Positions 1-7,553 of a stretch of 24,224 nucleotides of DNA are shown here, in pieces. The notes beneath the pieces are model-generated. The model saw nothing but the letters and a program-made list of their open reading frames with translations. It searched no databases and had not been told where the DNA came from. Source of the stretch: JBBQXK01 sp038251625. GTDB taxonomy: Bacteria; Pseudomonadota; Alphaproteobacteria; Rhodobacterales; Rhodobacteraceae. Position 1 is the first letter of the stretch, and every line of letters begins with the position of its first letter. Position numbers and translations under genes: made by a program. The DNA lies in contig JBBSBE010000050.1 of assembly GCA_038251625.1 (NCBI GenBank), forward strand, positions 1 to 24,224, in the 5' to 3' direction.

Positions 1-690
1 GGCCTTGGCACCTTCGCGCTTCTGATGCTGGCGGCCTGGCTCACGCGCGAGGGGATCTTTGCGCAAGAGGCCTATGACCTGCGCAAGGTCGCGCGCCGCC
101 CCGCGATACCGCGCAAGATCTTTGCCGCCGTGCTGACGGGCGCGGGCCTTGGCGTGGCCACGCTCTTTTCCGGCCAGAACGTCGTTATCGCAGCCGCGCT
201 TGGCGCGATCGGCGCGGCCCTGCACATCGCCGCTTTCGGCCCCGACCCCCTGCGCGACAAGGGTGCCGAAGGGGTCGATGCCTTTCAGACCGAGCGGGTC
301 GCGCATGCCGTGGACGAGGGCGAGGCCTATCTGAGGGCCATGCAGGATGCGATCCTGCGCGCGGGCGACCGCGCGCTCGAGGGGCGCGTGGCCCGCTTTG
401 CCGCCACCGCACGCGCGATGTTCCGCACGGTCGAGGACGACCCGCGCGATCTGGCCCCCGCGCGCAAGTATATCGGCGTCTACCTCATGGCCGCCCGCGA
501 CGCGACGGTGAAGTTTGCCGATCTCTGGGCGCAAGGGCGCGATCCCAAGGCACGGGCCGATTACGAGGCGCTGCTTGAGGATCTTGATCAGAACTTTGCC
601 AGCCGCACGCAAAAGCTGATGGAGAACGGCAAGTCTGATCTTGATGTTGAAATCAGCGTCCTGCGTGAGCGGCTGAAACTGGAATCCTGA
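1..690 (+). CDS. XpaC-family protein (5-bromo-4-chloroindolyl phosphate hydrolysis family), 5' end cut by window edge
   Basis: The reading frame is open from base 1, so the true start lies outside the window; the first internal ATG (25) falls inside a hydrophobic segment and is not a convincing start. The visible 229 codons hold two hydrophobic stretches (around TFALLMLAAWL and FAAVLTGAGLGVATLF, then VVIAAALGAIGAALHIAAF), the motif FGPDPLRDKG, and a charged, mostly helical C-terminal half. The same layout and motif recur in the gene at 1048-1911, so the two are paralogs. XpaC proteins (Pfam Halogen_Hydrol) are named after a chromogenic-substrate phenotype; their real role is unknown, but they sit beside telA/yaaN in many bacteria, as here. 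I infer a membrane-associated partner of the TelA protein downstream. Family call is fairly sure; function is not. Confidence 0.75.
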   Translation, partial: GLGTFALLMLAAWLTREGIFAQEAYDLRKVARRPAIPRKIFAAVLTGAGLGVATLFSGQNVVIAAALGAIGAALHIAAFGPDPLRDKGAEGVDAFQTERVAHAVDEGEAYLRAMQDAILRAGDRALEGRVARFAATARAMFRTVEDDPRDLAPARKYIGVYLMAARDATVKFADLWAQGRDPKARADYEALLEDLDQNFASRTQKLMENGKSDLDVEISVLRERLKLES

Positions 691-769
691 TCCCCGCCGC
701 CCCTGCGCCCCATTTGTGCCATACCGCCTTGGCACCCTGACGCCCGTTGCTAAATGGCGTGAGGGCAAG

Positions 770-1051
770 ATGCGCAACTTCCTGTGGATCGGCGTGGGGC
801 TGTCGCTTCTGTCCCTGTTCGCGTTTCCGACCACCTGGGTGGTGCTGGTCTCGATCTTCGCGGCGGTTGCGTGCCTTGCAGTTCAGCTGCGCCGGGGCTG
901 GCGCTTCATCGCACCCGAACGCACCAAGCTTGCCCGTGGGATCCTGCTGTCCGTCGAACACGGCCCGGTCGCCAGCGGCCTTGCGCCGTTCCTTGCCTCT
1001 GGCGCGCTCTGCCTGCTGATCTTCGCGGCAGCCATGGGGATGCGGCTGTGA
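770..1051 (+). CDS. Small membrane protein between two XpaC paralogs, unknown function
   Basis: A 93-aa protein starting MRNFLWIGVG, chosen because GAGGG (761-765) sits 4 nt before ATG 770; the longer frame from 716 has an unlikely polar leader and no ribosome site. Hydrophobic segments at about residues 3-20, 22-40 and 70-90 suggest three membrane spans, with a basic loop (RRGWRF, residues 41-46) between the second and third. Its TGA overlaps the GTG start of the next gene (GTGA at 1048-1051), so it is probably translationally coupled to the second XpaC paralog. I do not recognise a family. The position between two xpaC-like genes suggests it is a membrane partner of that system. Confidence 0.65.
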   Translation: MRNFLWIGVGLSLLSLFAFPTTWVVLVSIFAAVACLAVQLRRGWRFIAPERTKLARGILLSVEHGPVASGLAPFLASGALCLLIFAAAMGMRL

Positions 1052-1911
1052 CGATCCAATCCCCCTTGCCCCGCTCGACGCTCGCCGAAACGCTGTTGCC
1101 TGCCAAGGGCCTGTTCCGGCGCAGCACAGCCCCGTCGCGCCGCGCCGCGCGCGAACGGATCGCGCTGCAGATCGCCGTGCTGCCCGCGCTGTTGATGCGG
1201 CCGACCGACGGAATCGCCGACATCGCCACCAACATCGCCCTCGTCGGCGCGGTCCTTGCCGCCGTCTGGATGCTGGGCGAAGGGTTGCGGGCGGAAGATG
1301 ACTGGCGCGCCCGCCCCGCCGCCCGCCGCCCGCGGTTGCCGCTGAAGGTGGCGGCTGGCGCGCTGATGGGCCTGACGCTTGCGATTGCCTTTGCGACCGT
1401 GGGCAATGGCATTGCGACCAGCGCGGCTGCCGGCGTGCTTGGCTGCCTGCTGCATCTGGTGGCCTTCGGGATCGACCCCTTGCATGACAAGCACGATACC
1501 ACTGTCACCGCGCAGGATGCTGACAGGGTAGAGGATATCACGGCACGGGCCAACGCATCGCTGACGGCGATGCTGCGCACGCTGGATCAGTGCGGCGCGC
1601 CGGATGCCATCGCGGAAGGGGCCCGGCTTGATGCGGCCGCAAGCGCGCTTTTGTCCGTACTGGCCACGGTGCCCGCGGCCCTGCCCCGCTCACGTCGCGC
1701 GCTGACCGTCTGGCTGCCTGCCCTGGCAGAGGCTGCTGCCCGTTTTGCCCCGCTCCATCTGACCGCCCCCGATCCTGCCCGCACCCGCGACGTGGTCGCG
1801 GTGATCGCGCAGGTGCGGGCCAATATCGAACAGCTTGCCTTGGAAGCGCAGCAGCGCGCGGACGAACAGCTTTCCCGCGATCTTGCGGTGCTGTCCGAAA
1901 CCAGCGGCTGA
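1048..1911 (+). CDS. XpaC-family protein, second paralog
   Basis: A 287-aa protein beginning with GTG at 1048, which overlaps the preceding stop by 4 nt; GGGGA at 1036-1040 lies 7 nt upstream. An in-frame start further left (784) would run through the upstream small gene and is rejected. The N-terminal ~85 residues are basic then hydrophobic (ALQIAVLPALLM and NIALVGAVLAAVWML), followed by a second hydrophobic pair (100-139) and the motif FGIDPLHDK at 140-148, matching FGPDPLRDK of the first gene. The C-terminal half is alanine-rich and helical. Its intact N terminus shows what is missing from the copy cut by the left edge. Likely membrane-associated, acting with TelA; no enzymatic residues can be assigned. 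Confidence 0.72.
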   Translation: MTIQSPLPRSTLAETLLPAKGLFRRSTAPSRRAARERIALQIAVLPALLMRPTDGIADIATNIALVGAVLAAVWMLGEGLRAEDDWRARPAARRPRLPLKVAAGALMGLTLAIAFATVGNGIATSAAAGVLGCLLHLVAFGIDPLHDKHDTTVTAQDADRVEDITARANASLTAMLRTLDQCGAPDAIAEGARLDAAASALLSVLATVPAALPRSRRALTVWLPALAEAAARFAPLHLTAPDPARTRDVVAVIAQVRANIEQLALEAQQRADEQLSRDLAVLSETSG

Positions 1912-2069
1912 GTATCGCTGCGTCAATCGGCGGATTTCGACCGGCGCCCTTGCAAAAGCTTGCTGGCTTTCCCACCCCCTTTGCGCCAAGTTGCGGTCCA
2001 GTCCCCCATCGCAGCGCCCCTGCGACGGGCAAGAGGATTGGTGACATGGCGCGCGTCCCGCGCGCGAGC

Positions 2070-2075
2070 AAGGAG
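2070..2075 (+). promoter_or_regulatory. Ribosome binding site deciding the telA start
   Basis: AAGGAG lies 10 nt before ATG 2086. It fixes the start 42 codons inside the longest open frame (which begins at 1960). That 5' extension is arginine/proline-rich and does not look like TelA. The stretch 1912-2085 therefore is the intergenic leader of telA; I see no clear promoter in it. Confidence 0.7.
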
Positions 2076-2085
2076 TTCAGCCGCT

Positions 2086-3270
2086 ATGCCCAGTGCCATC
2101 CAAGCGCAGGCCGCCAAGGCCTTGGCAGAAGTCGAAAAAGTCTCTGCCGTGATTTTGCCCGAACCGGGCCGGGAGATCGTGCCCTTGGACGCCGCCCCCG
2201 CCCCGGTGGCCGAGGATATCCGCAAGCGGATGGGCGAGCTGGACATGAAGAACACCCAGTCGATCATCTCTTTCGGGTCGGCGGCTCAGGCAGAGTTGCA
2301 GGTGATCAGCCAGGAAATGCTGGCCGATGTGAAGAACAAGGATGTGGGGCCCGCGGGCGACAGCCTGCGCGACATCGTCACCACGATCCGCGGCTTTTCC
2401 GTCTCGGAGCTCGATGTGCGCCGCAAGCGCAGTTGGTGGGAACGGCTGCTCGGGCGCGCGGCCCCCTTTGCCAGTTTCCTTGCGAAATTCGAAAGCGTGC
2501 AGGGCCAGATCGACAAGATCACCGAAAACCTGCTGACCCATGAACATACGCTGCTCAAGGACATCAAGTCCTTGGATATCCTTTATGAAAAGACGCTGAA
2601 ATTCTATGATGAACTGGCGCTCTACATCGCGGCGGGCGAGGCCAAGCTGAAAGAGCTGGATGCCACCGACATCCCCGCCAAGGAAGCCGCCGTGGCGGCA
2701 GCGCCGGAAAGCGAGCAGGTCAAGGTCGCGCAGGAACTGCGCGATCTGCGCTCGGCCCGTGATGATCTGGAACGGCGGGTCTATGACCTCAAGCTGACAC
2801 GGCAGGTCACCATGCAATCGCTGCCCTCGATCCGGCTGGTGCAGGAAAACGACAAGAGCCTCGTGACCAAGATCAACTCTACCCTCGTCAACACCGTGCC
2901 CCTTTGGGAAACCCAGCTCGCCCAGGCCGTGACGATCCAGCGGTCGCGCGAGGCGGCAGATGCGATCCGGGGGGCGAATGACCTGACCAACGAATTGCTG
3001 ACCGCCAATGCCGAGAACCTGCAGCAAGCCAACCGCGTCGTGCGCGAAGAGATGGAGCGCGGGGTGTTCGACATCGACGCGGTGAAGAAGGCCAACGCCA
3101 CGCTGATTTCCACGATCAACGAAAGCCTGGCCATCGCCGATGCGGGCAAGGCCAAGCGCGCAGCCGCCGAAGTCGAATTGCAGAAGATGGAGCATGACCT
3201 GCGCGACACGCTGGCCTCGGCCAAGGCGCGCAAGACCGGCACCGGTGCGCAGGTCGGCGGCGCGGTCTGA
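2086..3270 (+). CDS. telA: TelA/YaaN-family toxic anion resistance protein
   Basis: A 394-aa soluble, strongly helical protein of the TelA family (Pfam PF05816), the usual length for the family. Typical features are the central block with WWERLLGRAAPFASFLAKF and the following QIDKITENLLTHEHTLLKDI segment, then long heptad-like helices to a basic C terminus (AKARKTGTGAQVGGAV). No signal peptide or membrane span is visible. TelA was first linked to tellurite resistance and its B. subtilis relative YaaN lies next to xpaC; genome neighbours elsewhere connect it to membrane stress and metal or anion stress. Here it follows two XpaC paralogs, conserving that pairing. The biochemical activity of TelA is not established, so resistance to tellurite should not be assumed for this organism. 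Confidence 0.88.
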   Translation: MPSAIQAQAAKALAEVEKVSAVILPEPGREIVPLDAAPAPVAEDIRKRMGELDMKNTQSIISFGSAAQAELQVISQEMLADVKNKDVGPAGDSLRDIVTTIRGFSVSELDVRRKRSWWERLLGRAAPFASFLAKFESVQGQIDKITENLLTHEHTLLKDIKSLDILYEKTLKFYDELALYIAAGEAKLKELDATDIPAKEAAVAAAPESEQVKVAQELRDLRSARDDLERRVYDLKLTRQVTMQSLPSIRLVQENDKSLVTKINSTLVNTVPLWETQLAQAVTIQRSREAADAIRGANDLTNELLTANAENLQQANRVVREEMERGVFDIDAVKKANATLISTINESLAIADAGKAKRAAAEVELQKMEHDLRDTLASAKARKTGTGAQVGGAV

Positions 3271-3284
3271 ACGGGGGCGCCCGT
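3271..3284 (+). repeat. Short hairpin between telA and the DUF2927 gene
   Basis: ACGGG / CCCGT can pair as a 5-bp stem with a GGCG loop directly after the telA stop and 6 bp before the AGGGGGG ribosome site of the next gene. There is no T-run, so it is not a standard terminator. It might modulate message stability or coupling, or be chance in GC-rich DNA. Confidence 0.25.
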
Positions 3285-3297
3285 CAAGGGGGGCAGC

Positions 3298-4233
3298 ATG
3301 GGCCAGCGCGCACGGGCGGTTGCGGGATGGGCGGTTGCGGGGCTTCTGGCCCTGTCAGCCTGCGCGCCGCTTTCAGGCCCGCCTGCATCAAACCCACCGC
3401 CAGCCCCGGCCGAGCCCGCCCCGGTGTCCGAGGCCAGCCGCGCGCTGTCCACCTTTTACGCGGGGATCGAGGCTGATCTGCGCAGCCGTGGCCTTTTGCG
3501 CACGGACAACGGGCGGCAGGACGCGCCCTTTGATGCCCGGCGGCTGACCGAAACCTTCATCCGCATCGCCCTGTACGACGAATTCACCGACACGCCCGCG
3601 GGCTATGTGGCACAGGAACGCGTCAGCCGGTTGCGCAAATGGGTGGCGCCCGTCCGGGTGGGCCTGCGCTTCGGCGCCTCGGTTCCGCCCGACAAGGTGG
3701 CGCGCGAACGCGCCCGCGTGGCGGATTACCTTTCCCGTCTCTCCGCGATCACCGGCCATCCGATCCGGCTGAGCGAGGGGTCGGCGAACTTCTTTCTTTA
3801 CTATGTGAACGAGGATGAACGCCTTGCCCTCGGCCCCGAGATTGCCCGCGTCATGCCCGGCTTTGCCCCGAACGAGATTGCAGCCTTCACGCGCATGCCC
3901 GCATCGACCTATTGTCAGGTCAGCGTGGTCGCGGAAGCTGGCAGCGGCGTCTATACCCGCGCGTTCGCGCTGATCCGCGCCGAGCATCCCGATCTGATGA
4001 GCCTTGCCTGCCTGCACGAAGAGGTGGCGCAAGGCATGGGCCTGCCCAACGACAGCCCCCGCGCCCGCCCGTCGATCTTCAACGACGATCAGGAATTTGC
4101 CCTGCTGACCCCGATGGACGAGGCGATGCTGCGCGTCCTCTACAACCCCGCCCTGCGCCCCGGCATGACCATCGCCGAGGCGCAGCCGATCGTGGAATCG
4201 CTTGCCCTCGCGCTCTTGGGCGGGGAAAGTTAG
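3298..4233 (+). CDS. DUF2927-domain lipoprotein
   Basis: A 311-aa protein with a lipoprotein signal: basic start, hydrophobic core and lipobox LSAC with the acylated cysteine at residue 22, followed by a proline/alanine linker (about 23-45). The rest matches DUF2927 as seen in Rhodobacterales, with the conserved C-terminal block LACLHEEVAQGMGLPNDSP and SIFNDDQEFALLT. His240-Glu241 lies in a helix-like context that resembles half of a zinc-protease HExxH motif, but the second histidine is absent, so protease activity is not supported. AAGGGGGG 4 nt before ATG 3298 supports the start. It is codirectional with the telA and SPFH genes; 24 nt separate it from the latter. Probably anchored in the outer or inner membrane facing the periplasm; role unknown. 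Confidence 0.82.
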   Translation: MGQRARAVAGWAVAGLLALSACAPLSGPPASNPPPAPAEPAPVSEASRALSTFYAGIEADLRSRGLLRTDNGRQDAPFDARRLTETFIRIALYDEFTDTPAGYVAQERVSRLRKWVAPVRVGLRFGASVPPDKVARERARVADYLSRLSAITGHPIRLSEGSANFFLYYVNEDERLALGPEIARVMPGFAPNEIAAFTRMPASTYCQVSVVAEAGSGVYTRAFALIRAEHPDLMSLACLHEEVAQGMGLPNDSPRARPSIFNDDQEFALLTPMDEAMLRVLYNPALRPGMTIAEAQPIVESLALALLGGES

Positions 4234-4257
4234 GCATAGCTTCCGAAAGGAGCACTC

Positions 4258-5361
4258 ATGGTTTTCGATTTCCTCAAGGGCGAATTCATCGACGTCATCT
4301 CCTGGCTCGACGACACGCGCGACACGATGGTCTGGCGGTTCGAGCGGCAGGGGAACGCCATCAAGATGGGCGCCAAGCTGACGGTCCGCGAAGGTCAGGC
4401 GGCGGTCTTCATCCATGAAGGCCAGTTGGCGGATGTGTTCGGCCCCGGGCTCTACATGCTCGAGACCAACAACATGCCCATCATGACGACGCTTCAGCAC
4501 TGGGACCACGGGTTCCAGTCGCCCTTCAAGTCCGAGGTGTATTTCGTCTCCACCGTGCGGTTCAACGATCAGAAATGGGGCACCAAGAACCCGATCATGG
4601 CGCGTGACCCCGAGTTTGGCCCCGTCCGCCTGCGTGCCTTCGGCACGTATTCGATGCGCGTGACCGACCCCGGCCGCTTCATGACCGAGGTTGTGGGTAC
4701 CGATGGCGAATTCACCGCCGACGAGATCAGCTTCCAGATCCGCAACGTGATCCTGCAAGAGGTGAGCCGCGTTCTGGCAGGATCGGGCATCCCGGTCCTC
4801 GACATGGCGGCAAACACCGGTGATCTGGGCGCCATCGTGACCAAGGCCATTGCGCCGAAGATCGGTGAATACGGCCTGTCGCTTCCTGAATTCTACATCG
4901 AAAACATCAGCCTGCCGGAAGAGGTGGAAAAAGTGCTCGACAAGCGCACCTCGATGGGCATCGCGGGGGATCTGGGAAAATACATGCAGTTCAATGCGGC
5001 CGAGGCGATGTCGGCCCCCGGTGGCGCTGCGGGGGGCGCGATGGCCACCGGCATGGGGGCTGCCATCGGGATGGGCATGGCGGGCCAGATGGGCCAGCCC
5101 GGCCCCTGGGGCGCCGGCCCGGCCCATGCCGCCCCTCCACCACCGCCACCACCTGCCGCGCCGCAATGGCACATCGCCGCCAATGGCGCGACCCAAGGCC
5201 CCTATGCCGAGGGCGATCTTGCCGCGATGCTTGGTGCAGGCACTTTCACGCGCGCGTCCATGGTCTGGACCGCCGGTCAGGACGGCTGGAAACCGGCGGG
5301 CGATACCGCCCTTTCGCGCCTGTTTGCCATGGTCCCGCCGCCGCCGCCGCCCGGAGTGTAG
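4258..5361 (+). CDS. YdjI-like SPFH-domain protein with C-terminal GYF domain
   Basis: A 367-aa protein with three parts. Residues 1 to about 245 form an SPFH/virion-core domain of the YdjI type (start MVFDFLKGEFIDVISWLDD, then FGPGLYMLET and the long helix around 200-235). Residues 250-300 are a Gly/Ala/Met-rich linker ending in seven prolines (293-299). Residues 304-357 are a GYF_2-type domain (QWHIAANGATQGPYAEGDL, DGWKP), followed by six prolines near the C terminus (360-365). AAAGGAG 5 nt before ATG 4258 supports the start. In B. subtilis YdjI works with YdjG and YdjH to recruit PspA to membranes under stress. The next gene is YdjG-like, so a similar membrane-quality role is inferred; no pspA is in the window. 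Confidence 0.85.
   Translation: MVFDFLKGEFIDVISWLDDTRDTMVWRFERQGNAIKMGAKLTVREGQAAVFIHEGQLADVFGPGLYMLETNNMPIMTTLQHWDHGFQSPFKSEVYFVSTVRFNDQKWGTKNPIMARDPEFGPVRLRAFGTYSMRVTDPGRFMTEVVGTDGEFTADEISFQIRNVILQEVSRVLAGSGIPVLDMAANTGDLGAIVTKAIAPKIGEYGLSLPEFYIENISLPEEVEKVLDKRTSMGIAGDLGKYMQFNAAEAMSAPGGAAGGAMATGMGAAIGMGMAGQMGQPGPWGAGPAHAAPPPPPPPAAPQWHIAANGATQGPYAEGDLAAMLGAGTFTRASMVWTAGQDGWKPAGDTALSRLFAMVPPPPPPGV
5353..5356 (+). promoter_or_regulatory. Ribosome binding site for a TTG start
   Basis: GGAG inside the last codons of the SPFH gene, 8 nt before TTG 5365. No ATG or GTG is available between the upstream stop (5359-5361) and the first zinc-ribbon cysteines, so TTG is the start. A TTG start 3 nt after a stop suggests reinitiation and fixed expression relative to the SPFH protein. 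Confidence 0.6.
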
Positions 5362-5364
5362 CGT

Positions 5365-6522
5365 TTGGCTGACGAGGCCGAACACCGTTGGCCCTGTGAT
5401 GCCTGCGGGGCCGACCTGCGCTTTCAACCCGGTGCCACGCAGCTTGTCTGCGATCACTGTGGCAACGTGCAGGCCATCCCCGCCGCCCCCGCCTCGGCGC
5501 GCACGCGGGCACTTGGGGAACACGATCTGATGCGTGCGCTGGCCGATGACCTGCCCGCTGCGGCGATGGAAGAGGTGCGCACCACCCCCTGCCCGTCCTG
5601 CGGAGCGCTGATCGCGTTCAAGGGGGCCACCCACGCCGCGGAATGCCCGTTCTGCGCGACGCCCGTGGTCATCGGCACCGGCACCAGCCGCCAGATCAAG
5701 CCACAGGCGCTGGTGCCCTTCCAGCTATCGGAAGATGCGGCGCGGGATGCGATGGTGGCGTGGCTGGGCCGCTTGTGGTTCGCGCCCGGCAGCCTTGTCG
5801 AATACGCCCGCAAGGGCCGTTCGCTGAACGGGATCTACACCCCCTACTGGACCTTCGACGCCGCAACCCGCAGCCGCTACAAGGGCGCGCGCGGCACATA
5901 TTACTACGAAACCCATACCGTGACGGTCATGGTGAACGGCAAGCGCGAGCAGCGCCAGGAACAGGTGCGCAAGACACGCTGGCAAGGCGTTTCCGGCTGG
6001 GTCAGCCGGGCTTTTGACGACGTTCTGGTGCTGGCCTCCACCTCGCTGCCGCGCGGGTACACCGAAGCGCTGGAACCATGGGACCTTTCGGCATTGCAGC
6101 CCTATTCGCCCGATTACCTCGCCGGTTTCTCGGCCGAAGGCTATACCGTGGCCCTCGCCGAGGGGCAGGCGCGTGGCCACCAGATCATGTCGGGCGTGAT
6201 CAACGGCGATGTGCGGCGCGACATCGGCGGCGATGAACAGCGTGTGGACCGGATCGACACCGCCTATTCCGAAGAGACGTTCAAGCATATCCTGCTGCCG
6301 GTCTGGATGGCCGCCTACAAATACGGCGGCAAGACCTATCGCTTCGTCATCAACGGCCAGACCGGCAAGGTGCGGGGCGAGCGTCCGTGGAGCGTGTGGA
6401 AGATCGCGCTGGCGGTGGTTCTGGCCGCCCTCGTGATCGGAGGCGGGGTCTATCTTGTCCAGTTGCAACAGGCGCAATCGGACGGTTACGGCACCTACCA
6501 ACAGCCACCCTCGGGCTACTGA
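5365..6522 (+). CDS. YdjG-like zinc-ribbon membrane protein
   Basis: A 385-aa protein beginning at TTG 5365. Two CxxC zinc-ribbon units stand at the N terminus: C11/C14 with C29/C32, and C76/C79 with C94/C97. A large middle region contains GIYTPYWTFDA, repeated Tyr-rich strands (YKGARGTYYYETHTVTVMV) and the block SEETFKHILLPVWMAAYKYGGK, as in TFIIB-type zinc-ribbon membrane proteins. One membrane span covers about residues 347-367, leaving a short tail rich in Q, Y and P (ends QQPPSGY). B. subtilis YdjG has zinc-ribbon and membrane parts and partners YdjI, encoded by the preceding gene type here. I infer a two-protein membrane complex. The proline-containing tail could be a ligand for the SPFH protein's GYF domain, which is speculation. 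Confidence 0.8.
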   Translation: MADEAEHRWPCDACGADLRFQPGATQLVCDHCGNVQAIPAAPASARTRALGEHDLMRALADDLPAAAMEEVRTTPCPSCGALIAFKGATHAAECPFCATPVVIGTGTSRQIKPQALVPFQLSEDAARDAMVAWLGRLWFAPGSLVEYARKGRSLNGIYTPYWTFDAATRSRYKGARGTYYYETHTVTVMVNGKREQRQEQVRKTRWQGVSGWVSRAFDDVLVLASTSLPRGYTEALEPWDLSALQPYSPDYLAGFSAEGYTVALAEGQARGHQIMSGVINGDVRRDIGGDEQRVDRIDTAYSEETFKHILLPVWMAAYKYGGKTYRFVINGQTGKVRGERPWSVWKIALAVVLAALVIGGGVYLVQLQQAQSDGYGTYQQPPSGY

Positions 6523-6644
6523 CCGTCGTCGCCTCCTTCTGTGTCACTCTTGCAGCGATGGCAAACCTTTCGGAAGGGCCTGATTCAAATCATGGATTGG
6601 CAGTGTTAAGACAGGTATCCAGACATGGTTTTCAGAGAGGCGTC
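6523..6644 (+). other. Intergenic leader of the beta-barrel gene
   Basis: These 122 bp separate the stress cluster from the barrel gene and are less GC-rich than the flanking genes. AGAGAGG (6634-6640) is the ribosome site, 4 nt before ATG 6645. A small palindrome CCTTTCGGAAGG (6567-6578 region) has only a 4-bp stem and no T-run, so I do not call a terminator. No convincing -35/-10 pair was found, though a promoter is expected here because the barrel gene is functionally separate. Confidence 0.4.
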
Positions 6645-7553
6645 ATGTTCATATCCACCCTTCCGTTTCGCGCCGCACTCGCCGCGTCTTGCGCCCTTTG
6701 CGCATTCTCCACAGCACAGGCACAAGACGTGTCCGGCGCGGTCACGCTTGGCTACAGCAGCATTACCTTCGACAATTCGAACTTTGACGCAAATACCACC
6801 AGCCTTGATGGCTATTTCGATGTCGATTTCGGCAACGGCTTTTCAATCGGTGCCGATGTGGGCATTCAAAGCCTCGACATTGATGGCGCTTCGGACAGGT
6901 TCAAAACGGTCGACGCCGCCCTCAATGGCCGCTACCGCTTTGCCAGCGGCCTGACACTCGGCGGCTACGTCGAGGCCACGCGGCTGGATTTCGGCCCGGG
7001 CGACACCAATTTCAGCAGCTACGGCGTGACACTTGGCTATGCGACGCAGAACTGGAGCGTCGAGGGCTTCATCGGCAAGACGGATATCGATTTCTCCAAC
7101 AACGATCTCACAGATTACGGCTTTCTGGCGTCCTACAAGCCGGTCGCGGCGGTCACTTTGGGCGGCGGCGTGATCCGCTCCGAATTTGATGGCGGTGACG
7201 AGGCCTACACCCTTGTCCGTCTGGCCAGCATTTACGACATCTCGCCCGCCTTCTCGGTGTTCGGCGGGTTCGACAGGCTGTCAATTGACAGCACGGATCT
7301 GACGGATGTCGGTATCGGCATCGGCTACGATCTGGCCCAGTTCACCGGTCGTTCGGTTATCCTGTCGCTGGAGTATTCGCAGATCGATCTCAACAACAGC
7401 GGCTCCAACATCGATATCGTCGAGTTTGGGGTGACGATCCCGCTCGGCACTGGCGCGAGCAAGGTGCCGCTGAACAGCGTCGCCGGAAACGTGCTCCGGT
7501 CGCGCCACAGCGCCCTTTCAGGCCTCTTCGACACCAGCATCGGGTTCTTCTAA
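6645..7553 (+). CDS. Outer-membrane beta-barrel (porin-like) protein
   Basis: A 302-aa protein with a clear Sec signal peptide (cleavage after AQA, residue 26). The mature part is made of alternating hydrophobic/polar strands rich in G, Y, F, D and N, for example AVTLGYSSITFDNSNFD, GFSIGADVGIQSLDIDG and SVEGFIGKTDIDF, each ending in aromatic residues, and it terminates with phenylalanine (DTSIGFF), the usual C-terminal signature recognised by the BAM complex. The longer open frame (from 6387) would overlap the preceding gene, and the ribosome site AGAGAGG supports 6645. The length and low lysine content fit an outer-membrane barrel of perhaps 12-16 strands. Substrate cannot be told from sequence. 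Its TAA overlaps the stop of the converging gene by 4 nt. Confidence 0.82.
   Translation: MFISTLPFRAALAASCALCAFSTAQAQDVSGAVTLGYSSITFDNSNFDANTTSLDGYFDVDFGNGFSIGADVGIQSLDIDGASDRFKTVDAALNGRYRFASGLTLGGYVEATRLDFGPGDTNFSSYGVTLGYATQNWSVEGFIGKTDIDFSNNDLTDYGFLASYKPVAAVTLGGGVIRSEFDGGDEAYTLVRLASIYDISPAFSVFGGFDRLSIDSTDLTDVGIGIGYDLAQFTGRSVILSLEYSQIDLNNSGSNIDIVEFGVTIPLGTGASKVPLNSVAGNVLRSRHSALSGLFDTSIGFF

Noticed and set aside
2077..3195. A 372-residue - strand frame opposite telA
   Set aside because: Antisense to a clear TelA-family gene, no start signal and no domain.
3388..5634. A 748-residue open frame on the - strand opposite the DUF2927 and SPFH genes
   Set aside because: Its product is His/Arg/Gly-rich with no recognisable domain and it is the antisense shadow of well-supported genes, a common effect at this GC content.
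6561..6600. CCTTTCGGAAGG as a terminator of the stress cluster
   Set aside because: The stem is only 4 bp with no T-run, and could occur by chance.
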